The notes under the pieces: generated by a model
Database searches by the model: none
What the model was told of the DNA's origin: nothing
The model's input: only the letters and a program-made list of their open reading frames with translations
Part shown: positions 26,253 to 34,905 of the stretch, piece after piece
How positions within the stretch are numbered: the first letter of the stretch is position 1
Layout: each line of letters starts with the position of its first letter
NCBI GenBank assembly: GCA_017508555.1
Contig: JAFVYP010000077.1
Span: 1-43,869, forward strand
Reading direction: 5' to 3'
Length of the DNA: 43,869 nt
Source of the DNA: Lentisphaeria bacterium
GTDB lineage: Bacteria > Verrucomicrobiota > Lentisphaeria > Victivallales > Victivallaceae
Made by a program: the position numbers and the translations under genes

Positions 26253-27247
26253 TCCGCCGGATCAATAATGCTCCGCCCGGAAGGACTGCGGCTGACAGCA
26301 GGTTTGGCGATATCCAGCAGATCATCCAGATCTTTCAGCGCGGCAAGCGCAGAGGCCTGCGCCCGCAGACAAGAGGGAAAACCGCGCCCTTTGAGATAGT
26401 CATGGACGATCTTGCGGGCACAGCGCATGGCACTCTCTTCTCCGTAAAGAGAGATCATATCGCAAATGTGGCTGCGGACAAGGGCTTTCCACGCCTCCAA
26501 TCCCGGATCATCCCCCGTTCCGTCGATCCTGCCGAAAAGCCAGGGATTGCCCATGGCGCCCTGGGCCAGCATCAGCCGGGAACAGCCGGTTTTTTCACGC
26601 ATTTCACGGGCCGTTTCCGGAGAAACGATACCGCCGTTGGCAATGACAGGGGTCCCGGGAACCGCTTCACGAACAGCCCGGATGATCTCAAAATTCACCT
26701 CGCCCGTATAAAACATCTCCCGTGTTCTGCCGTGGATGGTAATGGCCCGAGCGCCCCGTTCCACCAGTTTTGTGACCAGATCCACCGTGGGAGCCGGGTC
26801 CTGTGCGTGAACGATCCGCAGCTTGGCTGTCAGGGGAAATCGGCTTTTTTCCGCAAGGGCCTCAAAACAGCGCAGAGCAAGTTCCGGATTTCTGCCCAGT
26901 GCCGCTCCTGCCCCCTTGTTCCAGACTTTGGGGACAGGACATCCCAGATTGAGATCCAGAAGAGAAAAATCCCGGTCATTGAGCTTTTCAGCGGCAATGG
27001 CAAGATGTTCCGGGATCGCCCCGACGAGCTGAACGCCGAGAAAATCCTCATCGTCATCCCGCCGGAGCATCAATGCGCTCCGGTCAGAGGCATAAACCAG
27101 ACTGGAACAATCCACCATTTCTGTAAAACAGAAACGGCAGCCGCAGCGGCGCGCGGCGCGGCGGTAGGCAACATCTGTATAGCCTGACAGAGGGGCCAGG
27201 ATCAGAGCGTTTTCCGGATAGATCATATTTTCAGGGAGCTGTTTCAT
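26249..27247 (-). CDS. tRNA-dihydrouridine synthase (DusB-like)
   Basis: Dus enzymes are FMN- and NADPH-dependent and reduce specific uridines in tRNA. The 332-aa product shows 'ILAPLSGYTDVAYRRA', 'TEMVDCSSLVY', the catalytic Cys in 'LDLNLGCPVPKVWNKGAGAAL', 'ITIHGRTREMFYTG', 'PVIANGGI' and 'LAQGAMGNPWLF'. The ATG at 27247 lies inside the end of the sigma-factor gene (17-bp overlap). An ATG at 27226 is possible, and neither has a strong ribosome site. The exact tRNA position is not predictable. Confidence 0.93.
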   Translation of the reverse strand: MKQLPENMIYPENALILAPLSGYTDVAYRRAARRCGCRFCFTEMVDCSSLVYASDRSALMLRRDDDEDFLGVQLVGAIPEHLAIAAEKLNDRDFSLLDLNLGCPVPKVWNKGAGAALGRNPELALRCFEALAEKSRFPLTAKLRIVHAQDPAPTVDLVTKLVERGARAITIHGRTREMFYTGEVNFEIIRAVREAVPGTPVIANGGIVSPETAREMREKTGCSRLMLAQGAMGNPWLFGRIDGTGDDPGLEAWKALVRSHICDMISLYGEESAMRCARKIVHDYLKGRGFPSCLRAQASALAALKDLDDLLDIAKPAVSRSPSGRSIIDPAD

Positions 27248-28007
27248 CCTGTTTACTGTTGTTGTTTTCACTGAGCATCTGATCGTGCAGTTTCTGAAGA
27301 GCCTGATTCTGTATCTGGCGCACCCGCTCATTGGTGCAGTTGAGTTTCCGTCCCACCTCTTCAAGCGTCAGGACCGTCTCGCCGTCCAGACCGAAACGCA
27401 GGCGCAGGACCTGTCTTTCCCGCTCAGTGAGCGTATCCAGCAGAGCCAGAAGCTGTTCGATATCCTCCAGCTTGCGCAGGACCTGATCCGGAGGCGGCGT
27501 CACTTCATCAGCAAAAAAATCCTGCAGTTCGGTACCGTCCTGATCCTTGCCGGAAACAAGCTCGTTGAGCGACTGCATATCCGCCTGGCGCTTGTTGCGC
27601 AGACGCTGGACCGTCACAAGAGGCAGCTTGGCGGCCAATGCGATCTCTTCATCCGCAGGCTCACGCCCGAGAGAGTTTTCCAGCTCCCGGGCCCACCGCT
27701 GGATACGCTTGGCGTTCTGCTGCGTCCCCATGGGAACACGGACTGCTTTGGCCTGATCCGCGATCGCCTGATGGATCGCCTGTTTGATCCAGTAGGCACT
27801 GTATGTGCTGAACTTGGCGCCCCGTTCCGGATTGTAACGGCGGGCCGCTGTTATCAAGCCGCGGTTGCCTTCTGATACAAGATCATCCCAGGGCAGACCG
27901 CGCCCGAGAAAATCGTTGGCGATTTTGAGTACCAAACGCAAATTACTTTCAATCAGTGCGTCAGTGTCACGGAACTCCTCGTTTTCCAATGTCTTGTCCA
28001 CGCCCAT
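27231..28007 (-). CDS. Short sigma-70 family factor (RpoD/RpoS-like)
   Basis: The 258-aa protein has complete regions 2, 3 and 4 of a group 2/3 sigma-70 factor. Region 2 is at about 15-85 ('LIESNLRLVLKIANDFLGRGLPWDDL', then 'GAKFSTYSAYWIKQAI', the -10 recognition part), region 3 at about 90-165 and region 4 at about 190-250 ('TERERQVLRLRFGLDG', 'TLEEVGRKLNCTNERVRQI'). Region 1.1 is absent and 1.2 is nearly absent: only 14 residues precede region 2. AGAGGAGA lies before the ATG. It is likely an alternative sigma factor that reads a housekeeping-like -10 box. It overlaps dus by 17 bp. Confidence 0.92.
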   Translation of the reverse strand: MGVDKTLENEEFRDTDALIESNLRLVLKIANDFLGRGLPWDDLVSEGNRGLITAARRYNPERGAKFSTYSAYWIKQAIHQAIADQAKAVRVPMGTQQNAKRIQRWARELENSLGREPADEEIALAAKLPLVTVQRLRNKRQADMQSLNELVSGKDQDGTELQDFFADEVTPPPDQVLRKLEDIEQLLALLDTLTERERQVLRLRFGLDGETVLTLEEVGRKLNCTNERVRQIQNQALQKLHDQMLSENNNSKQDETAP

Positions 28008-28110
28008 TCTCCTCTATATGGGGTTAAATGGGAAAAGCCTGCTGCCGCAACGCGCAGCCGCATCTTTTCCCTGTATTTTTCAGTTTTCCCCACACTGATT
28101 GCTTGTCAAA

Positions 28111-28150
28111 CCGGAGCTGCCGCCTTACCCATTTGCGGCCGCAGCTCCGG
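28111..28150 (-). terminator. Hairpin between purSL and the sigma-factor gene
   Basis: CCGGAGCTGC (28111-28120) and GCAGCTCCGG (28141-28150) form a perfect 10-bp stem right after the purSL stop. The U-run that follows on the minus strand is short (TTTG), so termination may be partial. Confidence 0.55.
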
Positions 28151-28161
28151 CAAAAGAGCCG

Positions 28162-31140
28162 TCAGACCCGGTCAAGGGTCTCTTTGTAGCTCTTGATGAT
28201 CCTGTCAAGGCAGACAGTGGTCGTGCCGCTGTCTTTGCCCGTAAAGACCAGTGTATTTCCGGCAGTGACCGTTCCCACTCTGGCAAAGGTGCATCCGGCA
28301 AGAGCCGCCTCGAAAGCGGCAGCCTTGGCAGGATTGACCGTGGCCACGAAACGGCCGTTGGATTCGGAGTAAAGTTTTTCCGCATCACTGCAAAGCTCAC
28401 TGGCAGGAACAGCGTCCAGATTGATCTCCATGCCCAGACGTCCGGCCATGGCCGCCTTGGCCAGAGCCATGCCCAGTCCGCCGGGACCGGGAGCGGCAAG
28501 AGATGCGGCCAGATCTTTTTTGACCAGACCGATGACTTTATCATAGAGCGCCAGATTCTTCTGCGCATCCACTTTGGGCACGTTGTTGCCGGTGAAGCCC
28601 AGCATGTTGTAGTATTCACTGCCGCCCAGTTCAGGCTTGGTATCGCCGATGACATAGACGATATCACCCGGATTCTTGGCATCCAGCGTCACCGCATGGG
28701 CGATATCCGGACACTTGGCGATCACGCTGAACAGCAGAGAGGGCGGTATGGAGATCTTGCGGCCGCCGCGGGTACTGTCGTTTTTCATGGAGTCTTTGCC
28801 GGAAATACAGGGGCAGAGATAAGCCATGGTGTAATCCGCCAGCGCCTGATTGGCACGGACAAGCTGAGCCAGTTTGTACTCGCCGTCGGGCGTCTTTTCA
28901 CTCTGGACGGGATCCGGCCAGCAGAAGTTATCCAGCACAGCGATCTTTTCCATATCGCCGCCCACGGAAATGGCACGGCGGACGGCCAGGTCAAGGGTGG
29001 ATGCTGTCATGTGATAAGTATCAATATCGCCGTAATGCGGCAGAATGGCAGAACTCAGAACCACGCCTTCGCTGCTCAGAGGCTCGATCATGGTCACGGT
29101 GGCATCGGCCGCCACGTCACGGCATTTGCCGCCGTAGGGCTTGACCACACTCAGACCCTTCACCTCGTGGTCATACTGACGGGCTTTGTACTCGCAGGAG
29201 CAGAGATTCAGTTCTCCGGCCAGTTTCACCAGATCTTCGCCGATGTTGCGGCCGGAAAAATCCGGTTCGGGGAAACTGGGGGCTTTCCAGCGGGCTTTGA
29301 GTTCCATCTTGGGCAGACCGCCGTGCATAAACTCAATATCCAGATAGGCGACGGTATCGTCTCCGTAGAGGATATGGAACTTGCCGTTGTCGGTAAATTC
29401 ACCCATGACGGTCACTTCCACATCACGCTTGGCGGCCAGCGCCTTGAACTCGTCGATCTTTTCCGGAGGAACGGCAAAACTCATGCGCTCCTGAGCCTCG
29501 GAGACCAGGATCTCCCAGGGCTGAAGGCCGGCATACTTGATGGGAGCCTTTTTCAGATCCATCTTACAGCCGTTGCAAAGTTCAGCCATCTCGCCCACGC
29601 TGGAAGAGAGTCCGCCGGCACCGTTGTCGGTAATGAAGCGGTAGAGACCTCTGTCGCGGGCTTCGCGGATGAAGTCGGAAAGTTTCTTCTGCGTAATGGG
29701 GTCGCCGATCTGAACGGCCTGAGCGGGACTGTCCTTATGCAGCTCTTCGCTGGAGAAGGTGGCGCCGTGGATACCGTCTTTACCGATACGGCCGCCGCCC
29801 ATGACGATCAGGTCTCCGGCCTTGATGCTCTTGGAGGCACCGGGAACGCCGTTGACGCTCTTGGGCAGCTTGCCTACGGTTCCGCAGTAAACAAGAGGTT
29901 TGCCGATGTAGCGGTCATCAAAGAACTCCCAGCCGTTGCCGTAGGGGATACCGCTCTGGTTGCCGCCGTCGATAACGCCCTTGTGGACACCGTCACGCAG
30001 ACGGCGGGGATGCAACAGACCTTCGGGAACAAGCTCAGGATCGGTGAAGGGAGAACCGAAGCAGTAGCCCCAGACGTTGATGAGCAGATCAGCGCCCTGA
30101 CCCGTTCCCATGGGGTCGCGGTTGACGCCGACGATACCGGTCATGGCACCGCCGTAGGGATCCAGCGCGGAGGGACTGTTGTGGGTCTCGACTTTGTAAA
30201 CCACATCACATTTGTCGTTGAAGTCGATCACACCGGCATTGTCGCTGAAAACGGAAACAAGATAATCCACTTTCTGCTGGATCTCGCGGGTCGTCTTCTG
30301 AATGAAGGTCTTGTAGCAGGATTTGATCTGCTGTTTTTCGCCCGTTTCGCAGTTTTCATAATCAATATTGGCGCTGAAGATCTTGTGCTTGCAGTGTTCG
30401 CTCCAGGTCTGGGCCAGCACTTCCAGCTCCACATCGGTGGGACATTTTTTCAAATTGAACTTTTCACGTCCTTCGGCGGAACGGAAATAGTTCTGGATCG
30501 CCTTCATCTCCTCAAGGGTCAGAGCCAGCGTGCCTTTTTTGCTCAGATCCATCAGGGCTTCATCGGAGATCTCAAGATCATACTCTCTCACCTGAACCAG
30601 CCCCTCGCCGGAAACTTTGGGCAAATTCAGCGGAATGCCCCCTTTGGCCTCTTCAGCAGAAAGCACGCGAACGCTCTGGATCAATTCATTGGCCAGCAGT
30701 TTTTTGCCGACGTTTTCCATCTGTTCGCGGGAAAGTCCGTCGCCGTAAACCAGGTATTCCGCGCTGGAGGCAACAAATTCATCTTCACGGAGTTTGCGGC
30801 CAAGAATATCGGAGGCGGCAGCACTGAAGGTACGGGCCACGTTATCCGTCACACCGGGACGGAATCCGACGACGATGATGTAATCACAAGCAGGAAGCTC
30901 AACAAAGTTGGCGGATCTTGTACCGCCCACCTGCCAGCCCTGAAGCACAGGATTGTAAAGCAGTTCGGCCAGTTTTTCAGCCTCTTCTGAAGTTATATCC
31001 GCAGAAACAGTGTAAACGTCACGGACGCGGACATCACGCACCTTGAAGGAAAAAAGCTGTTCGATCTGTCCGGCAACGCCGGTTCCGCGCGCATCACGCC
31101 ATTTGGGAAGCGGGGAGATCTCGATCCGGTAATTTGTCAT
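28162..31140 (-). CDS. purL: FGAM synthase with fused PurS-like domain (PurSL)
   Basis: FGAM synthase uses ATP and ammonia to convert FGAR to FGAM in purine synthesis. The 992-aa protein is intermediate between small PurL (about 740) and large PurL (about 1,250-1,300). Residues 1-160 form two PurS-like halves ('YRIEISPLPKWRDARG', 'YIIVVGFRPGVTDNVA'). The linker and the two synthetase halves follow ('LAQTWSEHCKHKIF' with the active-site His, 'KVETHNSPSALDPYGGA', 'SGKDSMKND', 'GDTKPELGGSEYYN'). No glutaminase domain follows, so a separate PurQ must supply ammonia; it is not in the window. Confidence 0.94.
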   Translation of the reverse strand: MTNYRIEISPLPKWRDARGTGVAGQIEQLFSFKVRDVRVRDVYTVSADITSEEAEKLAELLYNPVLQGWQVGGTRSANFVELPACDYIIVVGFRPGVTDNVARTFSAAASDILGRKLREDEFVASSAEYLVYGDGLSREQMENVGKKLLANELIQSVRVLSAEEAKGGIPLNLPKVSGEGLVQVREYDLEISDEALMDLSKKGTLALTLEEMKAIQNYFRSAEGREKFNLKKCPTDVELEVLAQTWSEHCKHKIFSANIDYENCETGEKQQIKSCYKTFIQKTTREIQQKVDYLVSVFSDNAGVIDFNDKCDVVYKVETHNSPSALDPYGGAMTGIVGVNRDPMGTGQGADLLINVWGYCFGSPFTDPELVPEGLLHPRRLRDGVHKGVIDGGNQSGIPYGNGWEFFDDRYIGKPLVYCGTVGKLPKSVNGVPGASKSIKAGDLIVMGGGRIGKDGIHGATFSSEELHKDSPAQAVQIGDPITQKKLSDFIREARDRGLYRFITDNGAGGLSSSVGEMAELCNGCKMDLKKAPIKYAGLQPWEILVSEAQERMSFAVPPEKIDEFKALAAKRDVEVTVMGEFTDNGKFHILYGDDTVAYLDIEFMHGGLPKMELKARWKAPSFPEPDFSGRNIGEDLVKLAGELNLCSCEYKARQYDHEVKGLSVVKPYGGKCRDVAADATVTMIEPLSSEGVVLSSAILPHYGDIDTYHMTASTLDLAVRRAISVGGDMEKIAVLDNFCWPDPVQSEKTPDGEYKLAQLVRANQALADYTMAYLCPCISGKDSMKNDSTRGGRKISIPPSLLFSVIAKCPDIAHAVTLDAKNPGDIVYVIGDTKPELGGSEYYNMLGFTGNNVPKVDAQKNLALYDKVIGLVKKDLAASLAAPGPGGLGMALAKAAMAGRLGMEINLDAVPASELCSDAEKLYSESNGRFVATVNPAKAAAFEAALAGCTFARVGTVTAGNTLVFTGKDSGTTTVCLDRIIKSYKETLDRV

Positions 31141-31185
31141 TTTGCTGAACCCTTATCTTATATTGATAAATGAATTGTATTGAAC

Positions 31186-31860
31186 TTAAAAATCTTTCCG
31201 TCCGTAAACATCCAGGTAACTCTTGTAGGCAAGAGAATACTTTTCGGCATACACCGGACTGAAACTTCTGGCCGCATACTCACGGTAACGGGCCAGACGG
31301 GGACGGGTGATATCAAAAAATCCGCGGAGACGGTTGACCAGATTGATCTCCGTCCCCGTAAAAACCTTTTCGTTTTCCGCCTGCTGCGCGGCGGAAAGCG
31401 TTCCGGCAAACTCACGGACCGTATCCTGATTGTCCGTCAGAAAAAGATCTTCCAGCGCAGCCAGATCACGGATCGTCACCACAGTGGCATGGATCATGGA
31501 AATAAATGCCCGCTGAAGCGTCTCGCGTTTGATGGTATCCTGACTGGAAAGACCTGAAATGATCGCGCTGCAGTCATCCAGCGCCAGCTCAAGCAGACGG
31601 ACGATCTTATCATAAGCTGCAAGACGCATGCTGTCATTGAGTGTAAAAAGATCGGAACCGATCAGAGATGCCGCCTGATCGACAGCGGCATCTCTCCGCC
31701 CCATCAACGGGGCAAGGTTGAGTTTCAAAACAGGGGAGATCCGGCGCGTATCAGGGCGGACATCGGCTGGAGAACGTCTGAAATCAAACGTTCTCCTCAC
31801 CCGGTCAAAAAAACCGCCATGCCGGTTCAAATTCAATGCATCCCCCTCTTTTTTCATCAC
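31186..31860 (-). CDS. Uncharacterised alpha-helical protein
   Basis: The product is up to 224 aa. The ATGATG at 31860 has no ribosome site; a TTG 24 bp further in is preceded by AGAGGGGG and may be the true start (about 216 aa). The N-terminus is basic and Pro-rich, then long helices follow ('MRLAAYDKIVRLLELALDDCSAI', 'RAFISMIHATVVTIRDLAALEDLF', 'YSLAYKSYLDVYG'). No signal peptide or known motif is seen. It lies 15 bp after serA and 45 bp before purSL, so it is probably transcribed with serA. Confidence 0.75.
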   Translation of the reverse strand: MMKKEGDALNLNRHGGFFDRVRRTFDFRRSPADVRPDTRRISPVLKLNLAPLMGRRDAAVDQAASLIGSDLFTLNDSMRLAAYDKIVRLLELALDDCSAIISGLSSQDTIKRETLQRAFISMIHATVVTIRDLAALEDLFLTDNQDTVREFAGTLSAAQQAENEKVFTGTEINLVNRLRGFFDITRPRLARYREYAARSFSPVYAEKYSLAYKSYLDVYGRKDF

Positions 31861-31875
31861 GGAAAGCTGAAGAGG

Positions 31876-32808
31876 TTACTTATTGACGACGCAGCGGGTA
31901 TCCCCCTGCTCAAAGTAAGCGATCGTCTGTTCCGCAGATTTTCTGGCAGCATTCAAATTGGCCTCGACCGTATTGGCGCCCAGGTGGGGCAGCATCAGGT
32001 CGGCAATATCCGCAACGCTCTTGGCGCCGGCGGCATCCTTGGCATAAACATCGTTGCAGAAAACGATCTTTTTCTCAGCCTTGGCCGCACGCAGATCATC
32101 CTCGTTGATGATACCGGCACGGGCGCAGTTGATGAGGGCCGCACCGGGCTTCATCATATCAAAGAGACGGCGGTTGAACATACCGCGGGTCTCGTCATTT
32201 TCGGGAATGTGCAGCGTAATGAAATCCGCTTCGGTGAAAATCGTTTCGATGGAAGCCATTTCAACCCCCAGAGCCGCCGCCCGCTCGGGAGCGAGGAAGG
32301 GATCATAGGCCAGGAATTTCATCTCAAATCCGGCCAGACGCTTCACCACCAGCTGACCGATATGGCCCAGACCGATGATACCGATGGTCTTACCGGTCAG
32401 TTCGCGGCCCATGAACTTGCTCTTTTCCCACTCTCCGGCACGGGTGGAGATATCGGCGGGAACGACGAAACGGCTGGAAGCCAGCGCCATGGCGACCACC
32501 TCTTCAGCAACGGCATTGGAGTTGGCGCCGGGGGTGTTCATCACATCCACATTGCGCTGACGGGCATATTTGGTATCAATGGTGTTGTAACCGGCACCGG
32601 CACGGACGACCAGTTTCAGCTGCGGCAGAGCATCAATGATCCCGGCCGTCACTTTTTCACTGCGGACGATCAGCACTTCAGTATCGGCATGAGCCTTGAC
32701 CAGCTCTTCCATGGGGGTCGCAGCATCCAGGATAACGGTGTATCCGCGATCGCTGAGCATATCGGCGGCAAATTTATCCAACTTCGTAGGAATAAGAACT
32801 TTATGCAT
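31876..32808 (-). CDS. serA: D-3-phosphoglycerate dehydrogenase-like 2-hydroxyacid dehydrogenase
   Basis: The product is 310 aa and starts at an ATG with GGAGA upstream. This is the short D-isomer-specific dehydrogenase layout: substrate domain, NAD domain ('GIIGLGHIGQLVVKRLAG' near 145) and no C-terminal ACT domain. The catalytic Arg is in 'NCARAGIINEDDL' and the His in 'LMLPHLGANTVEAN'. The segment 'VRAGAGYNTIDTKYA' is typical of SerA. Serine synthesis is the likely role, but without the ACT domain serine feedback is not expected. Other hydroxyacid dehydrogenases cannot be fully excluded. Confidence 0.88.
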   Translation of the reverse strand: MHKVLIPTKLDKFAADMLSDRGYTVILDAATPMEELVKAHADTEVLIVRSEKVTAGIIDALPQLKLVVRAGAGYNTIDTKYARQRNVDVMNTPGANSNAVAEEVVAMALASSRFVVPADISTRAGEWEKSKFMGRELTGKTIGIIGLGHIGQLVVKRLAGFEMKFLAYDPFLAPERAAALGVEMASIETIFTEADFITLHIPENDETRGMFNRRLFDMMKPGAALINCARAGIINEDDLRAAKAEKKIVFCNDVYAKDAAGAKSVADIADLMLPHLGANTVEANLNAARKSAEQTIAYFEQGDTRCVVNK

Positions 32809-32884
32809 GATGTCTTCTCCAATCTCTTTTAGTTGCCCGGAGCCTTTGACCTGTCCCCGGAAGTTATACTTCTTTAATCTGAGT

Positions 32885-32913
32885 AATATACACCCATTCC
32901 CCTCTTTTTTCAA
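32885..32913 (-). promoter_or_regulatory. Promoter of serA
   Basis: TTGAAA (32908-32913), a 17-bp spacer and TATATT (32885-32890) on the minus strand. It leaves a leader of about 70 nt before the serA ATG. Confidence 0.8.
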
Positions 32914-32955
32914 CCGCTTTTTTCAGAGAGTTGTGTAAACAGCAGCTTCAAACAG

Positions 32956-32992
32956 AAAAACTCCGGTCTGTTCGAGACAAACCGGAGTTTTT
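32956..32992 (-). terminator. Intrinsic terminator after rpsO
   Basis: AAAAACTCCGGT (32956-32967) and ACCGGAGTTTTT (32981-32992) pair perfectly over 12 bp. T-runs on both sides make it potentially bidirectional. It lies 22 bp beyond the rpsO stop and ahead of the serA promoter. Confidence 0.92.
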
Positions 32993-33013
32993 GCAGCTTC
33001 TTTGAAGAAGATC

Positions 33014-33283
33014 TTACTTGGCGCGACGGATGTTCAGAGCGTCAGTGATCTCCATGTATTTGGCACGGTTTTCAGTCAGCAGGTAAGCCAGCAGCTTCTT
33101 GCGGAGCGCAACCATGGCCAGCAGACCGCGGCGGGTGCTGTGATCCTTGGGGTTGGCCTTCAGGTGTTCGGTCAGCTCGAGGATACGGCCGCTCAGAAGA
33201 GCGATCTGGACCTCGGGACTTCCGGTATCTCCGGGTTTGCGGGCGAACTTGGCGATGATTTCAGTGCGTTTGGCTTTGTCCAT
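33014..33283 (-). CDS. rpsO: 30S ribosomal protein S15
   Basis: The 89-aa protein begins 'MDKAKRTEIIAKFARKPGDTGSPEVQIALL' in two overlapping stretches and contains 'HSTRRGLLAMVALRKKLLAYL', the 16S rRNA-binding core of S15. It is monocistronic: its own promoter lies upstream and a strong terminator downstream, with no pnp gene next to it. The roughly 90-nt leader could host autoregulation, as known for S15 in other bacteria, but I see no clear pseudoknot. Confidence 0.97.
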   Translation of the reverse strand: MDKAKRTEIIAKFARKPGDTGSPEVQIALLSGRILELTEHLKANPKDHSTRRGLLAMVALRKKLLAYLLTENRAKYMEITDALNIRRAK

Positions 33284-33379
33284 GATTCCTAATCTCCATA
33301 TTTTATTGTTTACCGAATCCGCCAGCCGCTGCCCCGGACAAACAGGACAAAACGACCGGAACGGACCGTCGATTTTGTT

Positions 33380-33408
33380 AATATACACCCCCCCGGTCTT
33401 TTTTGCAA
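33380..33408 (-). promoter_or_regulatory. Promoter of rpsO
   Basis: TTGCAA (33403-33408), a 17-bp spacer with seven G in a row and TATATT (33380-33385) on the minus strand, preceded by TG as in an extended -10. Confidence 0.82.
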
Positions 33409-33447
33409 GTCTTTTCCGAAAAAAAGATGGTGCGCTAACGGGATTGG

Positions 33448-33488
33448 AGAAAAAAAAGTGTGTTCCAGCCTCAGCCGGACACGCTGGA
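33448..33488 (-). terminator. Terminator of the DMT/SGNH operon
   Basis: On the minus strand a 6-bp stem TCCAGC/GCTGGA (33464-33469 with 33483-33488) is followed a few bases later by a run of T (A-run at 33450-33457 on the plus strand). It starts directly after the stop of the SGNH-like gene. Confidence 0.7.
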
Positions 33489-33492
33489 GAAA

Positions 33493-34899
33493 CTACTGCT
33501 TTTCCCCGGCCATAAAGCGCAAAATCTGCAAGGCCGTAAATTCTTCTCCACGGGGAGAGAAAATCATTTTGCCGGGAACAAAAAAAGATCGGACCTCTTT
33601 TTCTTTTTTCATAAGAGAATAGAGATCAAGGATCTCAACTTGTTCAGCAGCGGCTGTTTTTTTCAAAATTTCCGCATATTGTTCAAGTCTCCCGGGTTCT
33701 CCGTAAACGAAACGGGGAAGCGCTTGATTTGCAGGAGAGGGAACCAGCGGTGCGGGGGTCATCAAAACGATCCGCGCGCCGGTATGTTTTTTAAGAAAGC
33801 GCAGGGTCTCCTGCCACAGATGCGGCAGCCTCTCCGGCGGAACAGTCTGCGCGATCCTGTCTCTACCGTAATAACAGCGGGTATCGTTGCGGCCGAGAAA
33901 AATAAAAATCACGTCAACAGCCCCGGCCGGAAGTCTGCGCAACGCCTTCCGTTGAAAAGTGAATCCCTTTCCGGTCAGACTGTCGTGCAGCAGCCGGATC
34001 GTCTCCCCCGGCAGCGCGGCATTGATGCAATGGCCCCGTCCCGGCGCGCACCGGTTGAGCCAGAAGGAGAACATATCAATATAGTTTCTGTTCCGGCGGG
34101 TATCGGAAAGTTCATCTCCGAAAAAAAGAATACGCAAAGGACGCTTGAGAGAGATGCTGCCGGAAACATCCTCAAACTCTTTCCAGCGTTCCGCCGGAAC
34201 GGGATGGATATACGTGTAAGCAAACCGGCCGGAACCCGTATCCCGCAAACCTGTCCGGATACCCTCGGCCGGTGCCTTGACGGCAATTTCCAGGGTTCCG
34301 GAAATCTTTTTTTCCTTTTCCCGCAGACCATCGAAAAACTGCACGCGTTCCAGGCCCGGCGCGGAAAAATGCAGCCGGAACTCTTTCCCGGGAACCGTCA
34401 TCAGGAAGGGAGCGCTTGAACGGATGCCGCCGCCGGCGGGAGAAAGTCTGACAAACCGGTCATTGGCCAGACGGAAATGATCTTTCTCTCCTTCAAGAAC
34501 ATATTCCAGCAGGAGCGTCCGATCCGTCTCCGGCAGAAGGGAGACGAATGAAACGGAAAGATCCTGCCATTTTTCCGTCAGAGGAATCCGGGCGGCGAAC
34601 TGCCGTTTTTTTCCTTCCGGAAGACGCAGAAACAGTTTCAGCACCCCCTGGCCGCAGATTTGGAAAACATATTTGTATTTTACACCGAAAAGATCCGTTT
34701 CCCCCTTCAGCTCTTTCACACCGACATACTTTTTTCCGGCACTCCTGCCCTCGAAACAAATTCTGGCAGAAGCGGAAGTCCGGTGAAGCATGCGGCCTCT
34801 CCCCTCCCGGGTCCTCATCGCACCGGCCCGCAGTCCGGCATGGCCCCCCCCCGGAAGAAGAGCGGGAAAAATCAGCAGAAGAAACAGAACCCTTCTCAT
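33493..34899 (-). CDS. Secreted SGNH/GDSL-fold protein with altered catalytic blocks
   Basis: The 468-aa product has a signal peptide (RRVLFLLLIFPALLPGGGHA), a beta-rich N-terminal part (about 30-250) and a C-terminal SGNH-like domain (about 253-468). Block I reads GDELSD (261-266), where the nucleophile Ser of GDS is replaced by Glu. The block III motif GRND (336-339) is kept. At block V, where D-x-x-H is expected, KMIF (444-447) stands before 'SPRGEEF'. The fold is thus recognisable but the Ser-Asp-His triad is not. It follows a DMT permease gene by 6 bp and ends in a terminator. Confidence 0.8.
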   Translation of the reverse strand: MRRVLFLLLIFPALLPGGGHAGLRAGAMRTREGRGRMLHRTSASARICFEGRSAGKKYVGVKELKGETDLFGVKYKYVFQICGQGVLKLFLRLPEGKKRQFAARIPLTEKWQDLSVSFVSLLPETDRTLLLEYVLEGEKDHFRLANDRFVRLSPAGGGIRSSAPFLMTVPGKEFRLHFSAPGLERVQFFDGLREKEKKISGTLEIAVKAPAEGIRTGLRDTGSGRFAYTYIHPVPAERWKEFEDVSGSISLKRPLRILFFGDELSDTRRNRNYIDMFSFWLNRCAPGRGHCINAALPGETIRLLHDSLTGKGFTFQRKALRRLPAGAVDVIFIFLGRNDTRCYYGRDRIAQTVPPERLPHLWQETLRFLKKHTGARIVLMTPAPLVPSPANQALPRFVYGEPGRLEQYAEILKKTAAAEQVEILDLYSLMKKEKEVRSFFVPGKMIFSPRGEEFTALQILRFMAGEKQ

Positions 34900-34905
34900 A
34901 ACACC

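Noticed and set aside
28099-30990. 963-codon open frame on the plus strand opposite purL
   Set aside because: It is exactly antisense to a well-supported enzyme. Its translation is rich in His, Gly and Gln as expected for a codon-bias shadow, and it has no ribosome site or known motif.
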